Source: UBA583 sp964429995 (GTDB lineage Archaea > Nanobdellota > Nanobdellia > Woesearchaeales > UBA583). Taken from it: 44,093 bases of DNA. Below, piece after piece: positions 32,653 to 41,442 of the stretch. The stretch lies in NCBI GenBank assembly GCA_964429995.1, contig CAYSDY010000006.1, positions 1-44,093 of the forward strand. The letters run 5' to 3'. The notes below the pieces were generated by a model. That model saw only the letters and a list, made by a program, of their open reading frames with translations. It searched no databases and was not told where the DNA came from. The position numbers and the translations under genes are program-made. Position 1 is the first letter of the stretch. Every line of letters starts with the position of its first letter.

Positions 32653-34608
32653 ATGGTTATAACGATAAATGATGTGGATGCTGTGTTTGATGAATTTACA
32701 TTAAGCATAAAAAATCAGCAAAACAACAATGAAATTAACATGCACTCTTTAAAAGAGGCCTATTTATTTGCAAGAAAGGCACATGAAAATCAATTTAGAG
32801 CCTCAAAAGAACCGTTTATATCACATCCTTTAGAAGTTGCAAAAATAGTTTATGAATACGGACTTGATGAAGCATCACTTATAGCATCGCTATTGCACGA
32901 TGTTGTTGAAGATACTGATTGCACTTTAAATGAAGTAATTGAAAAATTTGGAAATGAAGTGGGAATGATTGTTGATGGATTAACAAAAATAAAAACTTTT
33001 ACAGAGGATAGAGAAGAAAAAAATGTTGAAACTTTAAGAAAAATATTGCTTGCAAGTGCTAAGGATATAAGAGTATTAATAATAAAACTTTGTGATAGGT
33101 TACATAACCTTAGAACTCTTTCTCAAATGCCTGTTGAAAAACAGGAAAGAATATCAAGAGAAACAATGCTAATTTATGCACCAATAGCACAAAAAGTAGG
33201 TATATATTCTTTAAAATGGGAGCTTGAAGATCTGGCTTTTAAATATAGGAATCCTGAAATGTTTCAATTAATTAAAACTAAAATCAAACTTAGAAGAACG
33301 GATAGAGAAAAAATTGTAAATAGAGCAGTAAATGAAATAAAAGCAATAATTGATATGAATGGTGATTTTAAAAATATAGTAATACTTGGAAGACCTAAAA
33401 ATTTTTACAGCATATACAAGAAAATAAAAGATAAGGCAAAGTCTTTTGATGAAATTTATGATTTATATGCAATACGTATAATTGTTCCTACTATTGCTGA
33501 TTGCTATACCATTCTTGGTTTATTGCATGAAAATTCTCAAACTTTTCCTGATAGGCTTAAGGATTATATAGCAAATCCTAAAGCTAATGGATACCAATCA
33601 ATACATACAACAATTTTTTCAAAAGTTGCAAATGGTCCAGTTGAAATACAGATAAGAACTGATGATATGCACAAGTTTGCAGAATATGGTGTAGCTGCAC
33701 ATTGGAAATATAAAAATCTTAATGAAGATAAGGTGTTTGAAAAAAAAATTGCATGGTTACGAGAAGTTCTTCAATGGGAAAAGGAACATAAGGACAATGC
33801 AGAATTTTTAAATCTTTTAAAATATGATTTTTTCCAAAATGAAATATATGTTTTTACTCCAAAAAATGATGTAAGATTTCTTCCTGAAAATTCAAGTGTT
33901 TTAGATTTTGCATATGCTGTACATACAGAAATAGGAAGTAAAGCCTACAAAGCAAAAGTTAATGGAGCATTTGTTAATATAGACAAGGTACTTAAAAATG
34001 GAGATATTGTTGAGATAATTACAAACAATTCTGTAAGACCTTCTGATAAATGGCTAAAATTTGTTAAAACCTCAAAAGCAAGAATAAAAATAAGAGATGC
34101 TATTAATCTAAAATTTAGAGGAAATGTTGAAGTAAAAAAAACTATTGATGAAAACAGTTTTGAAACGCTTAAAAACAAAATGACAAGAATTGATGAATTT
34201 AAAAAAGTTAGGAAAGCTGGTTGTTGCAAATTGCAGTATGGGGATCAAATAGTTGGAGTTATAGGCAAGGATAAAGAATTAGTTGTACATAATGCAAGTT
34301 GTGATAATGCAAAATATACACTTAATAAAAAAATAATAATAGACTGGAAAGAAGAAAAAAGAAAAGAAGTTGAGATTGTTATAATGCTTATGGAAAGGGT
34401 TGGAATACTTATGGATGTATTAAACACCATGTATAAATTTAACCTTAACATGTCAAAACTAAATACTAATATTTTTAAGAATGGAGAAGTAAAACTTAAT
34501 ATAAGGGTTCTTGATGGTCCTCATATTGAAAGATTAGTAAAAGATTTAGAGGAAATGGAAAGCGTAAGAAGTGTAAAGATTATAAAAAGCACGTTTTTTT
34601 GTTTTTGA
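32653..34608 (+). CDS. Bifunctional RelA/SpoT-type (p)ppGpp synthetase/hydrolase
   Basis: The 651-residue protein has the full long-RSH domain order. The HD hydrolase (about 30-190) has FRASKEPFISHPLEVA, LLHDVVEDT (His82, Asp83, Glu86, Asp87) and KLCDRLHNLRTL. The synthetase (about 240-350) has GRPKNFYSIYKKI, DLYAIRIIV, LKDYIANPKANGYQSIHTT and EIQIRT. A TGS domain (about 399-455), a CC-type zinc-finger segment (KAGCCKLQYGDQIVGVIG, then HNASC) and an ACT domain (about 573-650) follow. Both active sites look intact. The helical region between TGS and the zinc segment is shorter than in bacterial RelA. RSH enzymes are uncommon in archaea. Its stop codon directly abuts that of the converging aRF1 gene. 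Confidence 0.95.
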   Translation: MVITINDVDAVFDEFTLSIKNQQNNNEINMHSLKEAYLFARKAHENQFRASKEPFISHPLEVAKIVYEYGLDEASLIASLLHDVVEDTDCTLNEVIEKFGNEVGMIVDGLTKIKTFTEDREEKNVETLRKILLASAKDIRVLIIKLCDRLHNLRTLSQMPVEKQERISRETMLIYAPIAQKVGIYSLKWELEDLAFKYRNPEMFQLIKTKIKLRRTDREKIVNRAVNEIKAIIDMNGDFKNIVILGRPKNFYSIYKKIKDKAKSFDEIYDLYAIRIIVPTIADCYTILGLLHENSQTFPDRLKDYIANPKANGYQSIHTTIFSKVANGPVEIQIRTDDMHKFAEYGVAAHWKYKNLNEDKVFEKKIAWLREVLQWEKEHKDNAEFLNLLKYDFFQNEIYVFTPKNDVRFLPENSSVLDFAYAVHTEIGSKAYKAKVNGAFVNIDKVLKNGDIVEIITNNSVRPSDKWLKFVKTSKARIKIRDAINLKFRGNVEVKKTIDENSFETLKNKMTRIDEFKKVRKAGCCKLQYGDQIVGVIGKDKELVVHNASCDNAKYTLNKKIIIDWKEEKRKEVEIVIMLMERVGILMDVLNTMYKFNLNMSKLNTNIFKNGEVKLNIRVLDGPHIERLVKDLEEMESVRSVKIIKSTFFCF

Positions 34609-35712
34609 TTAGCTTTCTATTGGATATCTTAATATCCCACCTATTCCTGTAAGTCCCTTGTATTGTTGACCTTCTGCTGTTTTGTCTGTTACAAGAACGA
34701 TTTCTGCTTTACTTAATTCTGCAAGTTCGGATAATTCTCTTAAATCATCATCACTTATTTCTGTATCTATTATTATTAGTTTTGATACTGCTGATGCTTC
34801 TAATGCAAATTTTGTTCTTTTAAGACCATAAACCACCATATTAGTTGATGTAGCGAGTATTTGAAAAAACTCTCTTAGATTTGTTTTTTCTGTCATAACT
34901 TCATCATTTACAAGTAAATCATCCGATTTATCCAACAATTCATATAATCCAGCAGGAGATGTATATGTCATGTCTTTTATTCCAAGAATTTTTTTTTTAA
35001 TTTCCTCATTAATATAATTTCCACTAACAAAATTATTTTTTGTAGTACCTGGACCTCCTATTATGATACCTTTTAAATCTGTCATGTACGTAAACTCCTG
35101 AATCATTGCATCAGCAACTCTTTTATAAAATTCTATTGCAGCTCCCTCTCTTATTCTTGCAAAACGTTGTGCTGACTGACCACCTGCTTTAAACTTTCCA
35201 GGAACTGTTGAATGAAAATTTTTAATAACTCTTATTGATGTACCTATTAACATGCCTATTGTTGCTTCTGATTTATCTATTACAATCAATGCATACTTTG
35301 CCTCGTTAGCATCCATCTCTTCTAATGCATCTAATATAAATCTTTGATCGCACCTGTATAATTTTAAATTTAGTGGTTCTGGTGGTTCAATAACGAATAC
35401 CTCAAAATCATCTATGTTATCCCTGTCAGAAATATTTCCACTAAATAATGCCAAACCATTTTGTGGTGTTTTGTCAATTGTTCTTAATGTTCTTATTAAA
35501 CGTTCTAATGCAGTTATTACTGATTTTGATGTATTTTTGTCTTTAATGTTTGTTGCAGTACCCTGTTCATCCTGTAAAGAATTAATTATTTTTGTTAAAT
35601 CATATCCACCAGGAATGTACACTGAAACTAACTCTGTGTGCCTTCCTCTGTACTGTTTTAATTGTTTTATAAGCCTTCTTAATTTTAATTTTTCACTCAA
35701 ACTAACAACCAT
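34609..35712 (-). CDS. prf1: Peptide chain release factor aRF1
   Basis: aRF1 reads all three stop codons and triggers release. GGQ at residues 177-179 (KAGGQSAQRF) and the YxCxxxF motif at 119-125 (YRCDQRF) are intact. The NIKS motif of the stop-reading domain is NIKD (TATNIKDKNT, 55-58). The protein is 367 residues against about 410-425 usual for archaea. The zinc-ribbon-like minidomain of the C-terminal domain seems absent, while the final GIGGILRYPI is conserved. Genes in this window use TAA, TAG and TGA as stops, so the code is standard. A TATA-like box lies about 25 nt upstream. Confidence 0.95.
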   Translation of the reverse strand: MVVSLSEKLKLRRLIKQLKQYRGRHTELVSVYIPGGYDLTKIINSLQDEQGTATNIKDKNTSKSVITALERLIRTLRTIDKTPQNGLALFSGNISDRDNIDDFEVFVIEPPEPLNLKLYRCDQRFILDALEEMDANEAKYALIVIDKSEATIGMLIGTSIRVIKNFHSTVPGKFKAGGQSAQRFARIREGAAIEFYKRVADAMIQEFTYMTDLKGIIIGGPGTTKNNFVSGNYINEEIKKKILGIKDMTYTSPAGLYELLDKSDDLLVNDEVMTEKTNLREFFQILATSTNMVVYGLKRTKFALEASAVSKLIIIDTEISDDDLRELSELAELSKAEIVLVTDKTAEGQQYKGLTGIGGILRYPIES

Positions 35713-35732
35713 ACTTAAACTAATTCTTTTCT

Positions 35733-35742
35733 ATTTATAAAG
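35733..35742 (-). promoter_or_regulatory. TATA-like box for prf1
   Basis: CTTTATAAAT on the minus strand is centred about 25 nt before the start at 35712. Confidence 0.5.
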
Positions 35743-35839
35743 GTTAAGTGGATAATAAACTGCTAAAATCAAAAAAATAATAAAACAATTCTATTTTAAT
35801 AATTTATGTAAATCTGGTACAATAAATTTTAAGTTTAAA

Positions 35840-38014
35840 TTATTCCATATATGGTAATTGAGAAAGATTTTTTATTTCTCCCATTCTTTTACTTATTTCT
35901 TCAAGTTCATCATATGTTAATGGAATACCATATTCTGTGAATGGTACAATGATTTCTTCTCTTGTTAAAAGATGCTTTGCTTTAACTTCAAATTCCTTAT
36001 CAATTCCTGCAGAAACCCATGAATCCATTTCCATTTCTGGCATATCAACACAATCTTCACTAAAAAGATTAGATTTGTAACATATTCTTTTGGCAGGAAC
36101 TGTAAATGATTTGTTGTGCATTATAAATCCTTCAACTTTATAATTTCCATCAGTAAGATTGATTTTTAAGTCATATTGATTATCATAATTTATTTCTGCA
36201 ACATCAACTATGCTTGAATCGTCAAGATTTGAAAATATAAGAAACCCTATCTCGTTTCTGTTGATATCTCTTCCTACAGAATACCGTGTTTCAGATTCTT
36301 TTCCAAGTATTTTTATTTTAAGACCTATTTCCTTTTTGGATGACATATTAAATTCTCCAAGTACTATCTTTTTATCTATTGTTGGATTTATGTTTTCTAT
36401 CTTAACTAACTTGTGACCATATTTGTATATTTCAAGAGTTCCTGGATAACAATTAATTGGCAATCTTAAACTTAATTGAGTTATGTTGTTTTGAATCGTT
36501 GCTGAATTTTTTGATGTTTCACCTATAAAACATTTAGATATCCCTTTACAATCAAATGTTATGATTGCAGACTCTATACCTGTTTTGTTTCTGTCATTAA
36601 AATCAGCATTTCCATAATCAATAGGATCTGTTATGTTAAGCAATATTTCTTCTGATATAAACTGAGAAGGATTGCATATTAATGATTTTGCCTGAGATGA
36701 TATTTCATTTATATCGTATTTGGTATCTCTATTTTCTTTTAATGGAGAATTATGATCTATATTGGCTTCTATTGCCAAATTAAAAACAAAATTATCATTG
36801 CCCTTATTAGATTTTATTTCAAATGTTATAGGAAGTGTTGCCTGATAAACTGCAACATATTCAGTAAAAAATATTGGAATAAGATTTATTACTGCTGATG
36901 GTCTTGGTAAAAGTATCACATTTCCCATAGAAGGAGATATTGAAAAATATGTAGGATAAAAACTTGACTGATAAACAGGTGTTACCTTATAATCTGCATA
37001 TTTTCTGAATAATTTTCTGTTTGCATCTTTAGTTACTGAATATTCACTTAAATAATCTTTTGTATAAATCTCACTAAAACCTTTTGCAAACTCACTTGAC
37101 TTTAATTCATCCTTTAAACTATATTCTTCATAGTCTGTATTTAAAAATTGAATATTTACTATGTTTGATGAAACTATTTGAGTAAAAAGTGTTTTTACTG
37201 AGTTTATGTACCATGGTCTGAAATCATAAACCATATCATATTTGTAGAATGGAGGTAAAAGATTACGATCTTTTGATGATTGATATGGGCGTATAAACTG
37301 AAGTATTCTTTTTTCAATAAAACTTGAATTTGCCTGTGAATATGTTATATCTTTTGCAATGTGATATGGTATCCATAATTTGTTTTCATACTTTATTTCA
37401 AATTTATCTATATATTCAGAATTATTAGTATTTTTTTCTGTTATAGTTACTGGTAATTTTAGACTTACGCTTAATTTGTCTTCAATAAATTCAACAGTTA
37501 AGCCGTCTTTTATAAGGTTAGAATCATATTTTATTTTATATATATCATCAAAATTAGAAAACTTATTTATACAATTTTTTTCAATATTGTCTGAAATATG
37601 TTTTTTAAGCTGATTTTTTAGTGAATATGGATTTTCTGTATCATACTCTGGAATGTTTATTACAAAATCTTCTTTTGAATCATCATAGTAATACCAATAT
37701 GGCATTTTTACCTTCTCTAAAAAATCAAGTCCTAAAGCTCTTTTATTGTATTCTTGTGGTTTTGATCTATTGGTAAATGTCATCTGTGGATGATAAAGCC
37801 AACCAGAATGGGCACCTATCAAATCTATTCCCTGTTTGGTTTCAAATTCCATACAACTTTCAACAAATGTTTCTATCCTATAAGAACTTGTCTGATCTTT
37901 AAAAATTCTAATATTGTCAATATCAATTGTAAATATCATGAATCCTATTACAACTACTATAACTGATATTATTACAAAAATACCCATTTGGGACTTGTTT
38001 GATTTTTTAATCAT
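35840..38014 (-). CDS. Large prepilin-like surface protein, unknown
   Basis: A basic start (MIKKSNKSQMG) and one hydrophobic helix (about 11-30, IFVIISVIVVVIGFMIFTID) anchor a 690-residue exterior. The SQMG-IF junction resembles a class III signal cleavage site. The exterior is mixed alpha/beta, with conserved-looking aromatic segments (GWLYHPQM, MPYWYYYD, VYDFRPWYINSV) and a beta-rich second half with four to six cysteines. I recognise no named domain. Large proteins with this N-terminus recur in DPANN genomes. It is flanked by its own TATA-like box and is not in an operon. Confidence 0.75.
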   Translation of the reverse strand: MIKKSNKSQMGIFVIISVIVVVIGFMIFTIDIDNIRIFKDQTSSYRIETFVESCMEFETKQGIDLIGAHSGWLYHPQMTFTNRSKPQEYNKRALGLDFLEKVKMPYWYYYDDSKEDFVINIPEYDTENPYSLKNQLKKHISDNIEKNCINKFSNFDDIYKIKYDSNLIKDGLTVEFIEDKLSVSLKLPVTITEKNTNNSEYIDKFEIKYENKLWIPYHIAKDITYSQANSSFIEKRILQFIRPYQSSKDRNLLPPFYKYDMVYDFRPWYINSVKTLFTQIVSSNIVNIQFLNTDYEEYSLKDELKSSEFAKGFSEIYTKDYLSEYSVTKDANRKLFRKYADYKVTPVYQSSFYPTYFSISPSMGNVILLPRPSAVINLIPIFFTEYVAVYQATLPITFEIKSNKGNDNFVFNLAIEANIDHNSPLKENRDTKYDINEISSQAKSLICNPSQFISEEILLNITDPIDYGNADFNDRNKTGIESAIITFDCKGISKCFIGETSKNSATIQNNITQLSLRLPINCYPGTLEIYKYGHKLVKIENINPTIDKKIVLGEFNMSSKKEIGLKIKILGKESETRYSVGRDINRNEIGFLIFSNLDDSSIVDVAEINYDNQYDLKINLTDGNYKVEGFIMHNKSFTVPAKRICYKSNLFSEDCVDMPEMEMDSWVSAGIDKEFEVKAKHLLTREEIIVPFTEYGIPLTYDELEEISKRMGEIKNLSQLPYME

Positions 38015-38033
38015 ACAATATCTGCTCTAATTT

Positions 38034-38045
38034 AAATTTATAAAA
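38034..38045 (-). promoter_or_regulatory. TATA-like box for the large prepilin-like gene
   Basis: ATTTTATAAATT on the minus strand is centred about 26 nt before the start at 38014. The rest of 38046-38241 shows no gene. Confidence 0.4.
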
Positions 38046-38241
38046 TTTTGTAATCTTTTATAAAAAGTATAGAAAATTTCAAAAAATTTTCATTTCTCAA
38101 ATTTTTTAAGAATATAGTCATATAAAAGCTAAAATCTAACCTTTTTACGGCATTACAAAGTATAAAATTTATTAATTATTGGGCTTTTCATTTTTTTGTT
38201 TTTTGTATTAAAATTTTATTAATGTAAAATAAAATTGTAAA

Positions 38242-38904
38242 TTAAAACCCTTCTAGCAATTCTTTTATACTTTCTTGTGGATCCTGTGATTTTACAATAC
38301 CTGAGGCAACCAATATTCCCTTAGCACCCAATTTTAATGCTATTTTTACATCTTCTCTATTTTTTATTCCTGCACCTACAAGAAGATTTACATTCCCTGC
38401 AGACTTTATAGATTTTAAAATTAGTTCTGGATTAGCTGTAGAAATTGAAATATCACCACCTATAAGTTCTTTGGGCTCAACAGCTATATAATCTGGTTCA
38501 TATTCTGCAATTCCTTTAACTACCTTATCATTTCTTGCACATACACACGTTAGAAGACCATTCTGTTTTGCAAGTGCAATCTTTTTTGAAATCACTTCAA
38601 GGTCTTCTAAGTCTTCACTATGAGAGATAAGACTTCCGCAAACTTTCAATTCCTTTAATGCTTCTGGAACAATATGACCTGTATGTGGACCAAAATCAAC
38701 CAAATCAAAATGTTGTGCATAAACATTTACTCCTGTTTTAATTATGTCTTTTAAATCGTATATATGTGGACACACTATTAATTCTACTCCTTTTTCTTGT
38801 GCATAAGATTCAAGATTCTTGCATGCTCTTGCAATTTTTAATCCGTTAACTGAAAATGATTCTTTGTATGTTTTAAAATTTATAATTAACTTATACATAT
38901 TCAT
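38242..38904 (-). CDS. tpiA: Triosephosphate isomerase, archaeal type
   Basis: TIM interconverts glyceraldehyde-3-phosphate and dihydroxyacetone phosphate. The short archaeal form (about 220 residues) is present. The first strand YKLIINFKTY carries the Asn and Lys of the active site, LISHSED the catalytic His, AVEPKELIGG the catalytic Glu, and LLVGAGIKNREDV the phosphate loop. The open frame starts at 38913, but the TATA-like box at 38923-38932 favours a leaderless start at 38904 or 38898. I use 38904. With gpsA and ppsA it forms a small central-carbon set in the window, though the genes are not linked in an operon. Confidence 0.94.
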   Translation of the reverse strand: MNMYKLIINFKTYKESFSVNGLKIARACKNLESYAQEKGVELIVCPHIYDLKDIIKTGVNVYAQHFDLVDFGPHTGHIVPEALKELKVCGSLISHSEDLEDLEVISKKIALAKQNGLLTCVCARNDKVVKGIAEYEPDYIAVEPKELIGGDISISTANPELILKSIKSAGNVNLLVGAGIKNREDVKIALKLGAKGILVASGIVKSQDPQESIKELLEGF

Positions 38905-38922
38905 TAATATCACATTTCTTTG

Positions 38923-38932
38923 ATTTATAAAT
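38923..38932 (-). promoter_or_regulatory. TATA-like box for tpiA
   Basis: ATTTATAAAT is centred about 24 nt before the ATG at 38904 and 30 nt before the one at 38898. This argues against the upstream start at 38913. Confidence 0.5.
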
Positions 38933-38986
38933 TTTATCTGTGAATAATCTTAGTTAAAATAAGTTATTTGAAAAATATTTAGAAAA

Positions 38987-39316
38987 TTATTGTTTTGATG
39001 TTATACAGCAAATCTTTCCTTGTGAAACAGAAACACCGTACTTTCTTGTCCATGTTCTCTTTTCAGTTTCTGTTGTTAGTGTACCACATCCTGTCTTTTC
39101 ATCAACTTCTTGTGCATCATAATTGTCACCAATAACGTAAGAACCTGTTTTGCAATCATTAATTCCATCTTGTGAATCATCTATACTTGTGTTAACTCCT
39201 CCCATTTTGCTTACAAAAAATGTTATTATTACAACTAAAACTATTATTACAAGCAATGCAATAACTATTGTATTTAATGGAAGTTCTGAACCTTTTTTGT
39301 TTTTTGTATGCTTCAT
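38987..39316 (-). CDS. Small prepilin-like protein with four cysteines
   Basis: The 109-residue product has a KNKKG cleavage-type motif, then SELPLNTIVIALLVIIVLVV and more hydrophobic residues. This is a good class III signal peptide and pilin helix. The outer domain of about 65 residues contains four cysteines (CKTG, GCGT, CC), which probably form two disulfides. Small proteins of this type recur in Woesearchaeota/Pacearchaeota-like genomes. It has its own TATA-like box and probably forms part of a surface filament or is a minor pilin. Confidence 0.78.
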   Translation of the reverse strand: MKHTKNKKGSELPLNTIVIALLVIIVLVVIITFFVSKMGGVNTSIDDSQDGINDCKTGSYVIGDNYDAQEVDEKTGCGTLTTETEKRTWTRKYGVSVSQGKICCITSKQ

Positions 39317-39338
39317 ACTTTTTTATTAAAAAGTACAA

Positions 39339-39347
39339 TTTATAAAT
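39339..39347 (-). promoter_or_regulatory. TATA-like box for the small prepilin-like gene
   Basis: ATTTATAAA on the minus strand is centred about 27 nt before the start at 39316. Confidence 0.5.
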
Positions 39348-39393
39348 CTTTGCTGTAATTAAATAAATGTAAAATTCTTAATTAATGAGGTAT

Positions 39394-40878
39394 TTATGGG
39401 ATTCTTCTTAGTTTTTTTAATATATATTCTGCTTTTTCTTTTTGTGTTGTGTTTGTATCTTCTTCATCTTTTTTTTCAATTGTAACTTTTTCTTTAGATT
39501 CTTCAGGTTTGCTGTTATTAACCATTGTTTTAATGATAATGTTTTTTGTCTCTTCTAACTCTGATTCATCAGCTTTTGATTTCTTAAAATTTTCAATATC
39601 TAAATTATCATCCTGACACCTTGATAATACTTTTATTTCATCTGATTTATAATTGATGATTATGTTTGTTCCTTGAGATTTTACAGTATCAAAAAGTATT
39701 GAAGAAAATATTTTACTTAAGTGAAAAATATGATTATATGTGTGTTCATCAAGCTTGTAGAATGTTAAACCTTGAGATAGTTTGATTCTTAAATCTCCTA
39801 AAACCTTTGAATTCTTATTAAGTGTTATATTGATTCCATCATCTTTGTAAAGGACGAAATCTTCTTTTTCTGGTTCAAACATGTCTATTTTAACATTTTT
39901 TATTTCTGTTTTTCTATCAACGATTACTGTATCCTCATCTGATTTTATGACTTTTACGGTATCTTCATCCTTAAACGGATTGATTTTAGGCTTAAAGGTT
40001 TTATTTTTATTTTCCGTCTGAATCAATAATGTATCTAAATTATCATCTTTACCTTTCTTATGAAATTCTTTTTCTAATTTAGGATTCTCGTAATATGGAT
40101 AATCATCTATATTTTTTTTTACCTCTTTTTCTGAAATATCTAATGTGTTTTTTTCTTTTTTTGTTGTTAAAGAATTAAAAACATCTTCTAAATCTAATTT
40201 TATTGATGGAATCTCTATAAGCTTATCTTTTTGATATCGTGGTATTAAAAGACATTTATCCTTTTCAATTATTATGTTAAGACCATCAAAACTATATAAT
40301 TGTGAAAACACGTTAAATAGAGTTTTTATTTGTTTTATATTTACAGGATACCCTTTAAAATCCATTATTACATATGGAATATTGGCACCACTGCTTATTA
40401 TGATTTTTATATTCTGATAATCCACTATTAAAGATGAAAATTCTTCGCTTTTTGAATATTCATAATCTTGATTATTTGAAACTGTAAAAATTTTTTTTTC
40501 CTTTTTGCTTATTGGTTTTTGCAAATCATTTTTAACTGATACCTTCTTTTTCGTAGACAATATGTTGTTTGTTTCTATTATTGAAAACATTTGTTGAAGA
40601 AAATCATATTTTATCTTTTCTAAAGTTTTTAAAATTTCATCAACCTCTTTTTGGGTTAAATCTTTTTTTTTGTCATTTATTATTCTGTTAAGATTTGAAC
40701 TTGGCAACCTTAACAAATCTTTTATTTTAAAAATGCATTCTTCAAGAATTTCAAAATCTTCTATTCTTAAAATCTCTATTTCTTCAAGAACATTAGATAT
40801 TTCCTTAAAACGCATATCTATTTTTGTTTTTTCAAAATAATTTAACCCGAAAACCAAATCTTTAAGTTTGTCTAACAT
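39394..40878 (-). CDS. Cytosolic protein with two degenerate HIT-like domains
   Basis: The 494-residue protein starts with a helical region (1-105). Residues about 148-225 resemble a HIT domain shortened at its active loop: IPYVIMDFKGYPVNIKQIKT, then SFDGLNIIIEKDKCLLIPRY. Residues about 338-430 resemble a second one: LNKNSKVLGDLRIKLSQGLT, then SQGTNIIINYKSDEIKVLSR and QDDNL. Both keep the G-x-NI and PR/SR-x-x-D landmarks of the family, but the HxHxH catalytic triad is gone in each. Linkers are charged and probably disordered, with DEDTV repeated. The protein may bind nucleotides without hydrolysis, or act as a scaffold. The call is by pattern. Confidence 0.5.
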   Translation of the reverse strand: MLDKLKDLVFGLNYFEKTKIDMRFKEISNVLEEIEILRIEDFEILEECIFKIKDLLRLPSSNLNRIINDKKKDLTQKEVDEILKTLEKIKYDFLQQMFSIIETNNILSTKKKVSVKNDLQKPISKKEKKIFTVSNNQDYEYSKSEEFSSLIVDYQNIKIIISSGANIPYVIMDFKGYPVNIKQIKTLFNVFSQLYSFDGLNIIIEKDKCLLIPRYQKDKLIEIPSIKLDLEDVFNSLTTKKEKNTLDISEKEVKKNIDDYPYYENPKLEKEFHKKGKDDNLDTLLIQTENKNKTFKPKINPFKDEDTVKVIKSDEDTVIVDRKTEIKNVKIDMFEPEKEDFVLYKDDGINITLNKNSKVLGDLRIKLSQGLTFYKLDEHTYNHIFHLSKIFSSILFDTVKSQGTNIIINYKSDEIKVLSRCQDDNLDIENFKKSKADESELEETKNIIIKTMVNNSKPEESKEKVTIEKKDEEDTNTTQKEKAEYILKKLRRIP

Positions 40879-40898
40879 AAGATTTTTATGTTTGATTG

Positions 40899-40908
40899 AT
40901 TTAAAACA
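40899..40908 (-). promoter_or_regulatory. TATA-like box for the HIT-like protein gene
   Basis: GTTTTAAATC on the minus strand is centred about 26 nt before the start at 40878. Confidence 0.4.
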
Positions 40909-40951
40909 TTTTCCTTATTTTTTTGATAATTATTGCAAAGTTGCAAACAAA

Positions 40952-40961
40952 GTTTATAAAT
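40952..40961 (+). promoter_or_regulatory. TATA-like box for the thrombospondin-repeat operon
   Basis: GTTTATAAAT is centred about 25 nt before the ATG at 40982. The two following genes lie within 17 and 9 nt, so one promoter can serve all three. Confidence 0.5.
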
Positions 40962-40981
40962 TATTTTACTAGTCATTTATT

Positions 40982-41425
40982 ATGGATAGATTAAATTTAC
41001 CAGTATTTACATTGTGCTGTATTACATTTGCTTTGGTTATGGCATTTACTGCATACTCTGATACAAATGGGGTGTGGGATAGGGCAGAGGATATAAGACC
41101 TGGAACTTTTGGAGCTGATGAAGGAGGTGGTAATTATAGCTTTCCTAATAGTGTTGATGTTTCAAACAATCTTGTGATTGGAAATGGATTAGGAATAGGT
41201 GGATTTGCACCTAATGCACAAAATAAACTTATGGTTAATGGAAGTGTTGGAATCAGTGGACTTTTTTATGCAAACAGCATAAGAAGTTTTTCATCAAGCA
41301 TTTTAAATATATATCCTAACACTATTTTTTCAGGAACAGTTAATGCTAATGTTACAGTATCTAATTCTGTCTATACAAATTCTATTGTTGCAACAGGAGG
41401 AGATTTGGTTATTTATCTTAACTGA
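40982..41425 (+). CDS. Exported tail-fibre-like beta-repeat protein
   Basis: A signal peptide or anchor (MDRLNLPVFTLCCITFALVM) precedes GVWDRAEDIRPGTFGADEGG. This motif is common at the start of exported proteins of CPR bacteria and DPANN archaea. The rest is a low-complexity beta-solenoid-like stretch of short repeats (NLVIGNGLGIGG, KLMVNGSVGISG, NVTVSNSVYTNS). It resembles tail-fibre or filament-type proteins. No catalytic motif is seen. It leads an operon with the Cys-repeat and thrombospondin-repeat genes, which suggests a shared surface structure. Confidence 0.75.
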   Translation: MDRLNLPVFTLCCITFALVMAFTAYSDTNGVWDRAEDIRPGTFGADEGGGNYSFPNSVDVSNNLVIGNGLGIGGFAPNAQNKLMVNGSVGISGLFYANSIRSFSSSILNIYPNTIFSGTVNANVTVSNSVYTNSIVATGGDLVIYLN

Positions 41426-41442
41426 TTTTTTTTATTAAATAT

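Noticed and set aside
34609..35712. Possible stop codon reassignment because of the changed NIKS motif
   Set aside because: Intact genes in the window end in TAA, TAG and TGA, and none of these codons interrupts a conserved protein.
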